Positions 10,210 to 20,189 of a stretch of DNA of 64,000 nt are shown one piece after another. The position numbers were made by a program, and so were the translations under genes. The number at the start of each line of letters is the position of its first letter. Within the stretch, counting starts at the first letter, position 1. Source of the DNA: Klebsiella pneumoniae (lineage in GTDB: Bacteria; Pseudomonadota; Gammaproteobacteria; Eutrophobiales; Eutrophobiaceae); contig CAMDWI010000009.1 in assembly GCA_945878555.1 (NCBI GenBank), positions 62,001 to 126,000 on the forward strand. Direction: 5' to 3'. The notes beneath the pieces were generated by a model that was not told the origin of the DNA, searched no databases, and was given only the letters and a program-made list of their open reading frames with translations.

Positions 10210-11154
10210 CTATTCTTCACCAATCATTCTGACTTCAGGAACCAGCGTGACATTGTGATTTGCAGACACCACAGTCTGTACATGCCGGATTAACCTTTCG
10301 ATATCGCCCGCCGTTGCCTTTCCCTGGTTAATAATAAAATTTGCGTGTTTCATTGAAACTGCGGCCTCACCAATGACATAACCTTTCAGGCCGCATGCCT
10401 CAATCAGTCTGGCCGCAGGCATATCAGGCGCCGGATTCCGGAATACGGAACCACAGCTTGGTTCACCCATGGGCTGGGTCTGGCTCCGCCTCGACAGGAA
10501 CTCACTCAGTGTATTACTGCCTGTAGAATGGGTATCGGGCTCCAACTGCAGCAGCGCTGACAAAAACCATTCTTCTGCCGGCCTGGTCACTGAACGATAA
10601 CCGATAACGAATTCCGATTTGTCGCGCTCGTGCAATTCTCCCTTCCGGTTGATCGTTACTACTGATTTCACTATGTTCCATGTCTCGGAACCCCATGCAC
10701 CTGCATTCATTGCCAGTGCGCCGCCAACTGTTCCTGGTATTCCTACAAGAAATTCTGCACCGGTCAGCCCGGCTTTCACCGTATGTCTGGCCAGTTTTGC
10801 ACAGGGCAACCCGCTACCTGCACGTATCTGACTTGATGGCAGATCTTCCAGTTCACTCATCACATTTTTCGTGGCGATGACTGTGCCGCGTATTCCACCG
10901 TCCCGCACCAGCAAATTGCTTCCAAGTCCGATCCATGTCAGTGGTTCGTCCGCTGCCAGTTGTGAAAGAAACAGCTTCAGGTCTTCAAGGTCATCAGGCA
11001 CAAAAAAACAGTCAGCAGGACCACCGACACGCCACGAAGTATGCCTGGACATAGGTTCGTCATATCTGAGCCTGCCTTTCAGGCCCTGTTGTGATCTGGC
11101 GCCGGTCATCTTGTAGTTCTCATGCCCATATACCTGTTTGTGAATATCCGGCAT
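10210..11154 (-). CDS. murB: MurB, UDP-N-acetylenolpyruvoylglucosamine reductase
   Basis: This 314-residue FAD enzyme reduces the enolpyruvyl group to give UDP-MurNAc. It has the TSWRVGGPADCFF FAD-binding region, LGSNLLVRDGGIRGTVI, GIPGTVGGALAMNAGAWG, and GSVFRNP supplying the catalytic Ser. The C-terminal proton-donor Glu is in LVPEVRMIGEE. The short form without the long insert indicates type II MurB, not the E. coli type I. The annotated ATG is 6 bp after the murC stop; an in-frame ATG at 11109 would give a more usual N-terminus of 299 residues. Confidence 0.97.
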   Translation of the reverse strand: MPDIHKQVYGHENYKMTGARSQQGLKGRLRYDEPMSRHTSWRVGGPADCFFVPDDLEDLKLFLSQLAADEPLTWIGLGSNLLVRDGGIRGTVIATKNVMSELEDLPSSQIRAGSGLPCAKLARHTVKAGLTGAEFLVGIPGTVGGALAMNAGAWGSETWNIVKSVVTINRKGELHERDKSEFVIGYRSVTRPAEEWFLSALLQLEPDTHSTGSNTLSEFLSRRSQTQPMGEPSCGSVFRNPAPDMPAARLIEACGLKGYVIGEAAVSMKHANFIINQGKATAGDIERLIRHVQTVVSANHNVTLVPEVRMIGEE

Positions 11155-11160
11155 CCTGCT

Positions 11161-12582
11161 CTATCCGCTAACCTGGCTGTAACGACTGATCAGTTCCGGC
11201 CCCAGACTGCCTATATCGCCGGCACCCATAATGAGGATAATGTCCTTGTCACCGGCGACTGCAGGTAGTCTTGCGGCAACACTTTCCCGATTATCAATCA
11301 ACACAGGATGCTTGCCATCTCGTGTGGTAATCCCTTCACATAGTGAACGACTGTCTGCACCGGCGATCGGCATTTCGCCAGCCGGATAGACATTTAATAG
11401 TATCAACGTATCCACATCCGCCAGTACTTCACGAAATTCCCTGAACAGGTCCCGTGTACGTGTGTAGCGATGCGGCTGAAATATAACCAGGATGCCCTGA
11501 CCCGGCCAACCTGTCCTGATTGCAGACAATGTTGCCCGAAGCTCACTGGGATGGTGAGCGTAATCATCTACCACCATCAGTTGCCTGTTACCGATACGGA
11601 TATGACCGAGGACATTACAACGTCTGGCAATACCCTGGAAATTTTGTAATGCCCGGACGATCGAGTCATCTGAAATGCCCAGTTCAGCAGCTATCGCAAT
11701 TGCCCCCAGCGCATTCAGCACATTATGTCTACCTGGCAGGTTCAGATTGACATGCAACCACTCCGGCTTGCCCGGTGCGGATACGGTAAATGCAGTGTGG
11801 GTCCGGTCATATCTGATATCTGTTGCAATAAAATCGGCCTTTTGTTCAATTCCGTAAGTAACAAAAGATTTGCCCAACTGGGGCATTATGTCCCTCACGC
11901 CCTTGTCATCCATACACAAAACTGCCAGCCCGTAAAAGGGCAGGCGTTGTAAAAAGTCGAGAAAGGTCTGACTGAGTTTCGCAAAGTCACCCTGATAGGT
12001 CTCAAGATGGTCCGCGTCTATATTTGTCAGAATTGCCATAACCGGTTGCAGGTGCAAAAAGGACGCATCACTCTCATCCGCTTCTGCCACCAGATATTTA
12101 CCACTACCGAGTCTGGCATTTGAACCGATACTGTTTAGTTGCCCGCCGATAACAAATGTCGGATCGAGACCTTCCTCTGCCAGCAGGCTCGCCACCAGAC
12201 TGGTCGTGGTAGTTTTGCCATGAGTGCCGGCGATGGCAATACCGTGCCTGAACCGCATGATCTCTGCCAGCATTTGCGCCCTGGGGATCACAGGTATCCG
12301 TTTACTGCGGGCAGCAAGCACCTCGGGATTGTCCGGTGCCACAGCGCTTGATACCACAACAACATCGCTACCACTGACCTGATCCGCATTGTGACCCTGT
12401 CTGACGTCTATACCCATTTTTTGCAAGCGCTCGGTCGCCGCACCTGACTTCATGTCGGAGCCTGAAATCTTGTAGCCAAGGTTATGCAATATCTCGGCTA
12501 TGCCACTCATGCCTGCACCACCAATACCGACAAAGTGTATATGTCTGGTTCTACCCATGGTTGCGTCTTTCATTTCAGGCAT
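11161..12582 (-). CDS. murC: MurC, UDP-N-acetylmuramate--L-alanine ligase
   Basis: This is a Mur ligase of about 473 residues from the chosen start. It adds L-Ala to UDP-MurNAc. HIHFVGIGGAGMSGIAE marks the N-terminal nucleotide-binding fold, GTHGKTTTTSLV is the ATP loop and EADESDASFLHL follows. The open frame extends upstream to 12714, but the extra 44 residues overlap murG and do not resemble MurC. The ATG at 12582 overlaps the murG stop by 8 nt and gives MPEMKDATMGRTRHIHFVG, close to known MurC starts; ATGs at 12573 and 12558 are alternatives. Confidence 0.97.
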   Translation of the reverse strand: MPEMKDATMGRTRHIHFVGIGGAGMSGIAEILHNLGYKISGSDMKSGAATERLQKMGIDVRQGHNADQVSGSDVVVVSSAVAPDNPEVLAARSKRIPVIPRAQMLAEIMRFRHGIAIAGTHGKTTTTSLVASLLAEEGLDPTFVIGGQLNSIGSNARLGSGKYLVAEADESDASFLHLQPVMAILTNIDADHLETYQGDFAKLSQTFLDFLQRLPFYGLAVLCMDDKGVRDIMPQLGKSFVTYGIEQKADFIATDIRYDRTHTAFTVSAPGKPEWLHVNLNLPGRHNVLNALGAIAIAAELGISDDSIVRALQNFQGIARRCNVLGHIRIGNRQLMVVDDYAHHPSELRATLSAIRTGWPGQGILVIFQPHRYTRTRDLFREFREVLADVDTLILLNVYPAGEMPIAGADSRSLCEGITTRDGKHPVLIDNRESVAARLPAVAGDKDIILIMGAGDIGSLGPELISRYSQVSG

Positions 12583-13660
12583 GACCAACCCCCATACAGA
12601 TATTACTGATTTCAGAGGTTGCATCCGGGAAGGCCTTGCTCCTGGCAATCGTCGCCATGTCCAGCAATTGCCTGCGCTCACTGTAGAATCGGGACAAGAG
12701 GTCCCTGATGCCATTCACTGTCAGGTCTGACTGTGGAATCAGGATTGCCGCCCCGGCATCGCTGAGATAGCGCGCATTCGCAGTCTGATGATCGTCCACG
12801 GCATGGGGATACGGGACCAGTATTGACGCGATACCCGCCGAACATATCTCGCCGATGGTCGATGCACCGGCACGACACAGGACCATATCTGCCCACGAAT
12901 ATGCCGCTGCCATATCATTGATATATGCGTCGACCCTGGCCTGATGTAGCTGATGTCTTGCATACAGATCACGGGTCATATCAATATGTGTTGCGCCGGT
13001 CTGGTGCCAGACCTCAATCTGCACCCGATCCGGTAACGACGACAATACCTCCGGCAACAGTTCGTTTAATGCCTTTGCCCCCAGACTGCCGCCCAGCACC
13101 AGCAGACGCAGGGGATTGTGCGGTCTGCTACCGATCCTGGTCTGCGGGGTATCAAGTTTGCGTATTTCCATACGCACCGGGTTGCCCGTTGTTATGACAT
13201 GCTTGCCCACCAGCGCCCCCGGAAAACCGAGCATCACCGTCCGTGCCAATGGGGCCAGCAGGCGATTGGTCAGGCCGGCAATAGCATTTTGTTCGTGGAT
13301 AAATAGTGGAATACGCAACAACCAGGCCGCTATCCCGCCGGGCCCACTGACGAAACCGCCAAGTCCGATTACAGCATCCGGTTTATATCTGATCATGATT
13401 ATCAGCGACTGCAACAATGCCAGCATCAGCATCAAAGGTGCCATCACACGTCGCAACAAGGTTTTACCTCGCAGACCCCTGATATGAATCAGTAGCAGCG
13501 GGAACCCGTTTTCGGGAACCACACGTGCCTCTATTCCGTTACGCGTACCAATCCATAACAAGCGGCTACCCTGTTCTCGCAGGTACTGGGCAACCGCCAG
13601 TGCGGGATACACGTGCCCCCCTGTTCCACCTGCCATCACAAGTATGGTTTTTTCAGCCAT
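12575..13660 (-). CDS. murG: MurG, lipid II-forming GlcNAc transferase
   Basis: This 361-residue GT-B glycosyltransferase adds GlcNAc to lipid I on the inner face of the membrane. It has the N-terminal glycine-rich loop MAGGTGGHVYPALAVA, the acceptor loop HEQNAIAGLTNR, LVLGGSLGAKALNELLPE, and the UDP-GlcNAc site CRAGASTIGEI followed by PYPHAVDDHQTANA. Its start overlaps ftsW by 8 bp. Length and motifs are fully typical. Confidence 0.99.
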   Translation of the reverse strand: MAEKTILVMAGGTGGHVYPALAVAQYLREQGSRLLWIGTRNGIEARVVPENGFPLLLIHIRGLRGKTLLRRVMAPLMLMLALLQSLIIMIRYKPDAVIGLGGFVSGPGGIAAWLLRIPLFIHEQNAIAGLTNRLLAPLARTVMLGFPGALVGKHVITTGNPVRMEIRKLDTPQTRIGSRPHNPLRLLVLGGSLGAKALNELLPEVLSSLPDRVQIEVWHQTGATHIDMTRDLYARHQLHQARVDAYINDMAAAYSWADMVLCRAGASTIGEICSAGIASILVPYPHAVDDHQTANARYLSDAGAAILIPQSDLTVNGIRDLLSRFYSERRQLLDMATIARSKAFPDATSEISNICMGVGHA

Positions 13661-14846
13661 GAGCAGGTGCCCTCGCTGAAGCCGGTACTTTTTTGGGTAA
13701 CCGGTTTTCCATCTCGACTCGGATCAGGAAAGACAGCAGGACACAGGAGATTACCATGCTGTTATTGCCGTAACTTATCAAGGGCAGGGTCAGACCCTTG
13801 GTGGGCAGTACGCCCATATTGACACCCATATTGATAAATGCCTGGATGCCGATAATCAGTCCGATACCATAGGCAAGATAGGCAGAAAAAAGCTTGCCTG
13901 CCTGCTGGGCGGCTTCCCCGATCAGGAATGCGCGCCAGACAACCAGAAAATATAATGTGATAACAAATACAGTACCGACCAGGCCAAATTCCTCTGCCAG
14001 TACAGCATAAACAAAATCGGTATGCGCTTCCGGCAGGTAAAACAGCTTCTGGATACTGCTACCCAGGCCTACCCCGAACCATTCACCCCGGCCAAACGCA
14101 ATCAGGGCCTGACTTAACTGGAAGCCGGTATTAAAAGGATCCTGCCAGGGGTCCATAAAGCTGGTGAGTCGCTGCAGACGGTACGGCGATAACACCGCAA
14201 GACTTAACAGTGCACCAATGGCAGCGATTACCCACAGGAAAAAACGGCTAAGGGGAATACCCCCCATAAATAACATGCCAAGAGCAGTACCAAATATCAC
14301 AACGGTCGAACCATAATCCGGTTCAAGCAATAACAGACCGGCAACAACTGTCAATACAATCACGGGATGGATGAATCCGGCCAGTGTGGTACGTATTTTT
14401 TCTTCATGTCGCACCATGTATCCCGCCAGGTAAATAATCACGCAGATTTTAGCGAGTTCAGAACTCTGCAGGTTCAGCGGTCCGATACTGATCCAGCGCA
14501 TACCACCATTGACTTCCCTGCCTATACCGGGAATAAGCACCGCAACCAGCAACAGCAATCCCATTAGCAGGAAGTAGCTGCTCAATTTTTGCCATAAAGC
14601 CAAAGGCGTATTGATCACAAAAAATGCACCACAAAGACCAATTACCACAGAAATCAACTGACGCCAGAAATAATAAAGCGGGCTGCCGTGTAATTTGTCC
14701 GCCATGGTAATTGACGAGGACGCCACCATAACCAGTCCGGCCAACAGTAAAAATAGACTGACGCATACCAGCACGAAATCATACGGTGTCGAGGACAAAT
14801 TGCGTCCCGGCAGGTTTTCAACCGGTTTTGCCTGGGCTCGGCTCAC
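13653..14846 (-). CDS. ftsW: FtsW, septal peptidoglycan glycosyltransferase (SEDS family)
   Basis: This 397-residue polytopic protein has about ten membrane segments. SEDS polymerases use lipid II to build septal glycan together with FtsI. The extracytoplasmic GREVNGGMRWISIGPLNLQSSELAK stretch, LLLEPDYGS, and the C-terminal NMGVNMGVLPTKGLTLPLISYGNNS loop are hallmark motifs, including the proposed catalytic Asp in EPDYG. It overlaps murD by 4 bp and murG by 8 bp in the dcw operon. Confidence 0.98.
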   Translation of the reverse strand: MSRAQAKPVENLPGRNLSSTPYDFVLVCVSLFLLLAGLVMVASSSITMADKLHGSPLYYFWRQLISVVIGLCGAFFVINTPLALWQKLSSYFLLMGLLLLVAVLIPGIGREVNGGMRWISIGPLNLQSSELAKICVIIYLAGYMVRHEEKIRTTLAGFIHPVIVLTVVAGLLLLEPDYGSTVVIFGTALGMLFMGGIPLSRFFLWVIAAIGALLSLAVLSPYRLQRLTSFMDPWQDPFNTGFQLSQALIAFGRGEWFGVGLGSSIQKLFYLPEAHTDFVYAVLAEEFGLVGTVFVITLYFLVVWRAFLIGEAAQQAGKLFSAYLAYGIGLIIGIQAFINMGVNMGVLPTKGLTLPLISYGNNSMVISCVLLSFLIRVEMENRLPKKVPASARAPAHG

Positions 14847-16231
14847 CGACGCCCTCCTGTCAGGCTGATAACAGCCTCAATAAAACGGTGTCCACGGTCC
14901 TGATAGTCCCTGAACATATCCAGGCTGGCACATGCGGGAGACAATAGTACCTTGTCTCCGGGCCGCGCCACTTCGGCCGCCGTCCTGACAGCGGCCTCCA
15001 TCCCCGTGGCAAAATAAATCTGCGTCCTTCCAGCCAGGGCAGTTGCTATCCGGTTTGCATCACGGCCTATCAGTACCGTTGCATGCACCCGACCACTTAC
15101 CGAATCAGCCAGTTCTGTAAAATCAGCGCCCTTACCATCACCACCTGCAATCAGCACGATGTCATTATCACGGGCAAGACCCTCGATAGCTGCACAACTT
15201 GCGCCAGGGTTTGTCCCTTTAGAGTCGTTGATCCAGGTGACGCCGTTGAAATCCGCAACCCACTCACAGCGATGCGGCAAACCGCTGTAGGTCTTCAGCA
15301 CATCTGCCATTTTTTCGAACGGCAATCCTATCGCCTGCCCCATCGCCAGGGCTGCCAGCGCATTCGCAATATTGTGCCGCCCTTTCAGCATTATCGAAGC
15401 TACCGGTATCAGCAGTGTATTACCCTGACACAACCACTCCTGCCCATCGTGCTGCCGTAATCCGAAATCACCGGCGTCCGGCTCAAGCAGTGAAAATCCG
15501 ATTGTTTTTCTGTCAGCGAGTTTCATCGCGGAGACGCGGCTATCGTCCTTGTTTATTACCATCGTACCGGTACCTGCATAGATACGTTGTTTGGCCCCTG
15601 CGTACTCATCAAGTCCGGCATATCGATCCATATGATCAGCGCTGATATTCAGGACTACCGAAACGGCAGCATCCAGTGAGGTGACGGTTTCGAGCTGGAA
15701 ACTGGATAGTTCAAGCACATAAAAGTCAGGTGCGGGCTTTTCCAGGAAATCCAGGGCAGGCGTACCAAAATTTCCACCAAGACAAACATCCAGACCGCAA
15801 GCAGCGATCATCGTGCTGATTAATGATGCCACCGTGCTTTTTCCGTTCGAGCCGGTTATGGCAACCACAGGTGCATTCGCGTGCGTTGCGAACAGTTCGA
15901 TATCGCCTGTTAGCTGAGTCCCCTGAGACCTCGCATGTTGAATCGCCGGATGCGCAGCCGGGACACCGGGGCTGATAACCAGCAAGGCGGCGGAGGCAAA
16001 CAACCCCGGATCAAACTCTCCGGTATAGACCTCAACATCAGGATAATGCCGGACAAAGTTTTCCAGTTCCGGAGGACTGTTGCGGCTGTCAGCAATAGCA
16101 AATGGCTGTCCACGTCGTGCCAGAAACCGGGCGCAGGACAAACCGGTCTTGCCCATACCGATTATTATGGTCTGGTGCGACGTCTGTTTTGCCTGCATGT
16201 TATCTGTCATACGCTGACTGTTCTCATTCAT
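14843..16231 (-). CDS. murD: MurD, UDP-MurNAc-L-alanine--D-glutamate ligase
   Basis: This 462-residue Mur ligase adds D-Glu to the nucleotide precursor. It has IIIGMGKTGLSCARFLARRG at the N-terminus, ATP loop GSNGKSTVASLI, and the central-domain NISADHMDRY and NDSKGTNPGA segments. The final LSPACASLDMFRDYQDRGHRF is the family's C-terminal signature. It starts 6 bp after mraY. The first 15 or so residues before the Rossmann strand are slightly longer than usual; in-frame ATGs at codons 8 and 12 are alternatives. Confidence 0.98.
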   Translation of the reverse strand: MNENSQRMTDNMQAKQTSHQTIIIGMGKTGLSCARFLARRGQPFAIADSRNSPPELENFVRHYPDVEVYTGEFDPGLFASAALLVISPGVPAAHPAIQHARSQGTQLTGDIELFATHANAPVVAITGSNGKSTVASLISTMIAACGLDVCLGGNFGTPALDFLEKPAPDFYVLELSSFQLETVTSLDAAVSVVLNISADHMDRYAGLDEYAGAKQRIYAGTGTMVINKDDSRVSAMKLADRKTIGFSLLEPDAGDFGLRQHDGQEWLCQGNTLLIPVASIMLKGRHNIANALAALAMGQAIGLPFEKMADVLKTYSGLPHRCEWVADFNGVTWINDSKGTNPGASCAAIEGLARDNDIVLIAGGDGKGADFTELADSVSGRVHATVLIGRDANRIATALAGRTQIYFATGMEAAVRTAAEVARPGDKVLLSPACASLDMFRDYQDRGHRFIEAVISLTGGRR

Positions 16232-16237
16232 TACTGG

Positions 16238-17320
16238 CTACCGGATCTTCAGACTGGCAAGGCCAATCAGGACAAGGATAAATGTAATAATCCAGAACCG
16301 GACTATGACCCGGGGTTCCGGCCAGCCTTTCAATTCATAATGATGATGCAGCGGGGCCATCCTGAAGATACGTTTGCCGGTCAGCTTGAATGAGCCGACC
16401 TGCAGGATCACCGATACTGTCTCGATCACAAAAACACCGCCCATGATAAACAGCACGAGCTCCTGACGAACCACGATTGCGACGATACCCAGAGCAGCAC
16501 CAAGGGCAAGCGCGCCGATATCGCCCATAAATACCTGTGCGGGATAAGTGTTGAACCAGAGAAAGCCCAGACCCGATCCGACCAGTGCACCGAGAAAGAC
16601 ACAAATTTCACCCACCCCGGATACATACGGAATACCGAGGTATCCGGCAAAACGGACATTACCGGCAGCATAGGCAAAAATAGCCAGCGCGGCGGCGACC
16701 ATAACGGATGGCAATATTGCCAGACCATCCAGCCCATCGGTCAGATTGACAGCATTACTTGAACCGACTATGACCAGGTAGGCGAGAATGATAAAGACCC
16801 AGCCCAGATCCAGGGAGAATGTCTTAATAAAGGGAATGATCAGCTGGGTCTCTACCGGGGTCTGCGCAGTGAAATACAGAAACATTGCCGCAGTCAGACC
16901 GATTATTGATTGCCAGAAATATTTCCAGCGGGCAGGCAGTCCGCGGGGATTGCGACGTACCACCTTTCTGTAATCATCCACATAACCGACGATGCCAAAC
17001 GCAAATGTAACCAGACAGACGATCACAACATAACGATTTGACAGGTCGGCCCAGCAAAGTGTGCTGAATGCGATAGAAACGATTATCAGCAATCCACCCA
17101 TTGTTGGTGTCCCGGCCTTTCCCAGATGGGTCTCCGGTCCGTCATCTCGAACGACCTGACCCACATTGTACCTGCCGAGGTATGCAATCAGCGTCGGCCC
17201 TACCATCAATGCGATAAACAGTGAGGTCAACGCACCCAGAATGGTGCGCAAGGTGATGTACTGGAAAACATTGAATCCACTGTAGTACTGGGCCAGATAT
17301 TCAGAGAGCCAGAGCAGCAT
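16238..17320 (-). CDS. mraY: MraY, phospho-MurNAc-pentapeptide transferase
   Basis: This 360-residue enzyme with ten membrane segments transfers phospho-MurNAc-pentapeptide to undecaprenyl phosphate, making lipid I. Visible motifs are [13 protein letters not shown], the YVDDYRKV Asp pair, [35 protein letters not shown], and the His-rich [16 protein letters not shown] loop. Its start shares one base with the murF stop. Length is exactly that of the family. Confidence 0.99.
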   Translation of the reverse strand: MLLWLSEYLAQYYSGFNVFQYITLRTILGALTSLFIALMVGPTLIAYLGRYNVGQVVRDDGPETHLGKAGTPTMGGLLIIVSIAFSTLCWADLSNRYVVIVCLVTFAFGIVGYVDDYRKVVRRNPRGLPARWKYFWQSIIGLTAAMFLYFTAQTPVETQLIIPFIKTFSLDLGWVFIILAYLVIVGSSNAVNLTDGLDGLAILPSVMVAAALAIFAYAAGNVRFAGYLGIPYVSGVGEICVFLGALVGSGLGFLWFNTYPAQVFMGDIGALALGAALGIVAIVVRQELVLFIMGGVFVIETVSVILQVGSFKLTGKRIFRMAPLHHHYELKGWPEPRVIVRFWIITFILVLIGLASLKIR

Positions 17321-18678
17321 TATCCCTTACCTTCCATCAGTGATTTAACTACCCGATCCATTGCCATGAACCGTGACCCCTTCACCAGCAGGGTAACATC
17401 TACATCAATCTCCCTGTGCAGCGCCTCCAGCAGATCCTCTATACGTTCAAAGTGGCGGGCACCCTGACCAAACATCTCTACTGCGTATTTACTGGCAGTT
17501 CCAATTGCGTACAAACGGTCCACACCTTGCAGTCGCGCGGCTTCACCTGCCTGTCTGTGCATATCAACCGTATAGTCTCCCAGCTCACCCATATCGCCAA
17601 AAACCAGCCAGTGTTTCCCGGGACAGGCCATCAGCGTGTGGATACCTGCCTTCAATGAAGCCAGATTGGCGTTATAGGTATCATCAAGCACCCTGATACC
17701 GGCAGCGGTAATCAGCAGTTGCAAACGGCCTTGCACGGCCGGCATGTTTTCAAGGCCCAGTCTGATGTCATCAAATTCAAGCTCTACGGCTGTGCAGCAG
17801 GCGGCCGTCGCCAACGCATTCATCACATTGTGGTTACCTGGCAAGGACAGCTTCACCGGACCTGAACTGGACGGCGTGTCCAACCAGAATCGGGTATGTC
17901 CATTTTCTGCATCCAGCTGAATATTGCTGGCACACACATCGGCCTGGTTAGCTATACCGAAACTAATCTGCCTGAACTGTGAGGAGACCTCTTTCCAGAA
18001 ACCGGCGTAATCATCATCTGCATTTATGACTGCCGTTCCTTCTGGCCCAAGTCCCGAATAGATTTCGGCCTTGGCCCTCGCAACTCCCTCCAGGGATCCG
18101 AATCCCTCCAGATGCGCAGGCGCACACTGGGTGATTACAGCCACGTCTGGCCTGGCAAGCCTGCTTAACATGGCAATCTCGCCAGCGTGGTTTGCACCCA
18201 TTTCAATGACAGCATATTCATGTTCATCACCCAGACCAAACAAGGTCAGGGGAACGCCAATATCATTGTTAAGGTTTCCTCGTGTGGACAATACCTGTGC
18301 CCTCTGACCCAACACAGAACGGATCATTTCCTTGACCGTGGTCTTGCCGTTGCTACCAGTCACGGCCAGCAAGGGAATATCAAATTCATTTCGCCATGAG
18401 CCTGCGAGGCTGGCCATGGTCTGCCGTGTATCCTTCGCAACCAGTAACGGGATCGTTTGGTCAGCTCCTTCCTGTTCAACCAGGGCGGCACAAGCACCAT
18501 TCTCCATCGCCGCACCGATATAATTGTGCCCATCAAACTTCTCACCGCGCAGCGCTATAAACAGATTACCTTTCTGTACAGTCCGGCTATCGATACTGCA
18601 ACCGGTAAAACGCACATCCGCGTTCATAACCCTGGCACCACTGCGACTTGCGGCTTCAGACAGATTCATCGAAATCAT
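17320..18678 (-). CDS. murF: MurF, UDP-MurNAc-tripeptide--D-Ala-D-Ala ligase
   Basis: This 452-residue Mur ligase completes the pentapeptide using the product of Ddl. The N-terminal domain contains [26 protein letters not shown], the ATP loop is [12 protein letters not shown], followed by [13 protein letters not shown] and [10 protein letters not shown], and the C-terminal domain has [16 protein letters not shown] and [12 protein letters not shown]. It overlaps murE by 4 bp and mraY by 1 bp. Confidence 0.98.
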   Translation of the reverse strand: MISMNLSEAASRSGARVMNADVRFTGCSIDSRTVQKGNLFIALRGEKFDGHNYIGAAMENGACAALVEQEGADQTIPLLVAKDTRQTMASLAGSWRNEFDIPLLAVTGSNGKTTVKEMIRSVLGQRAQVLSTRGNLNNDIGVPLTLFGLGDEHEYAVIEMGANHAGEIAMLSRLARPDVAVITQCAPAHLEGFGSLEGVARAKAEIYSGLGPEGTAVINADDDYAGFWKEVSSQFRQISFGIANQADVCASNIQLDAENGHTRFWLDTPSSSGPVKLSLPGNHNVMNALATAACCTAVELEFDDIRLGLENMPAVQGRLQLLITAAGIRVLDDTYNANLASLKAGIHTLMACPGKHWLVFGDMGELGDYTVDMHRQAGEAARLQGVDRLYAIGTASKYAVEMFGQGARHFERIEDLLEALHREIDVDVTLLVKGSRFMAMDRVVKSLMEGKG

Positions 18679-20189
18679 GACGTCTGCTCCAGCAAGGTCC
18701 TGACCATATCCCTGTCACTAAAGTTGAGTTTTATACCGCTGACTTCCTGCCAGGTTTCATGGCCCTTGCCAGCAATCAAAACGACATCTTCCGGGGCAGA
18801 GGTCGTGATAGCGGTAATGATTGCCAGCTCGCGATCTGTATACACCTCTACTGGCACAAGACCACTCATCCCCTTCTTGATATCGTCGATAATGTCACCC
18901 GACAACTCGGAGCGAGGATTGTCACTGGTCAGGATTACCCTGTCCGCACCGGTCTCTGCTATGCGGCCCATTTGCGGGCGTTTACCCCGATCCCGATCAC
19001 CACCACATCCAAACACACATACCAGCTTGCCCCGGCAATGTCCGCGTAGTGAATTGAGCGCCTGCTCGAGTGCATCTGGTGTATGTGAATAATCAACAAT
19101 AATGGCAGGCGTGTTTGCATTACCGAAATATTCCATCCGGCCCGGAACACCCTGAACCCTGGACAGTCGCTCAAGAGCACTTTCAAACGGCACGTTGTGC
19201 AGACAAAGTACTGACAAGGTGGCGAGTAGATTCCAGGCGTTGAACTTCCCGGTCAGATGTGAGAGCAGTTCACCACTGCCCCACGGACTGTTTATCTCCA
19301 GCAATAAAGCGTTTATGTCCTGCCTTTTGACCCTGCCTTCAACCATTGCAGGGACTTGTCTGACGTTGACACTGTCATACAGGCCATAACTGACCGTATT
19401 CACCTGACCGGAGAACTCTGCTATCAGGCGGGCACCAAATTCATCGTCTGCGTTTATGACTGCCTGTTGTAATCCGGCAGACTGGAACAGTTTTTTCTTT
19501 GCATTCGCATATGCTGCCATATCAGGGTGATAATCCAGATGGTCACGACTCAGATTGGTGAATACAGCTGCATCAAACAGCACACCATTCACCCTGCCCT
19601 GATCAAGGGCATGCGAAGACACCTCCATCGCCACATCACGGACGTGACTGCTGCGGAACTGCTCCAGTATGCGCTGGACAGTAATTGCATCCGGTGTGGT
19701 ATTGGCAGATGCGGTCAGTTCGCCGAATACACCGAATCCCAGCGTTCCGATAATCCCCACAGCGTTACTACTATCAGCAGACAGGGTCTGCCCCAGATAC
19801 CAGGCTATTGAAGTCTTGCCATTGGTTCCGGTAATGCCGGTAACACGCAGGTCGTGAGAAGGGTGGGCATAAAAGCGGTCCGCGATCAGTCCTGTCTTCG
19901 CTTGCAGATCCGGTATCCTGCATACCGGTACCGGCAAGAATAATGGCTCCAGCTTGATCGAACTGTCTACCAGTATCGCAGCCGCACCGTTGGCGATTGC
20001 CTCATGCATGAACCGGACACCACTGGTACGAATTCCTTCCAGCGCGATAAACAGATTTCCCGGGCGAATCCTGCGACTGTCCAGCTCCATACCGGATATC
20101 TGCCTGTCTGCGGCGGCGGGAACATCGCTAATCCCGGCAAGCAGTGTTGTCAGTGATGGGATGTCAGAGCTGGTATGTCTGGCCATCAT
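18675..20189 (-). CDS. murE: MurE, UDP-MurNAc-L-Ala-D-Glu--meso-DAP ligase
   Basis: This 504-residue Mur ligase adds the third stem-peptide residue. The N-terminal DSRRIRPGNLFIALEG segment, the GTNGKTSIAWYLG ATP loop and the NLSRDHLDYH motif are all in place. The DNPRSE motif is the signature that selects meso-diaminopimelate instead of L-lysine, as expected for a Gram-negative wall. Overlaps of 4 bp with both ftsI and murF suggest coupled translation. Confidence 0.98.
   Translation of the reverse strand: MMARHTSSDIPSLTTLLAGISDVPAAADRQISGMELDSRRIRPGNLFIALEGIRTSGVRFMHEAIANGAAAILVDSSIKLEPLFLPVPVCRIPDLQAKTGLIADRFYAHPSHDLRVTGITGTNGKTSIAWYLGQTLSADSSNAVGIIGTLGFGVFGELTASANTTPDAITVQRILEQFRSSHVRDVAMEVSSHALDQGRVNGVLFDAAVFTNLSRDHLDYHPDMAAYANAKKKLFQSAGLQQAVINADDEFGARLIAEFSGQVNTVSYGLYDSVNVRQVPAMVEGRVKRQDINALLLEINSPWGSGELLSHLTGKFNAWNLLATLSVLCLHNVPFESALERLSRVQGVPGRMEYFGNANTPAIIVDYSHTPDALEQALNSLRGHCRGKLVCVFGCGGDRDRGKRPQMGRIAETGADRVILTSDNPRSELSGDIIDDIKKGMSGLVPVEVYTDRELAIITAITTSAPEDVVLIAGKGHETWQEVSGIKLNFSDRDMVRTLLEQTS

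Noticed and set aside
18457-19092. 211-codon plus-strand open frame within murF/murE
   Set aside because: Antisense shadow of two well-supported Mur ligases; Ser/Pro/Thr-rich composition, no ribosome-binding site and no recognisable motif.
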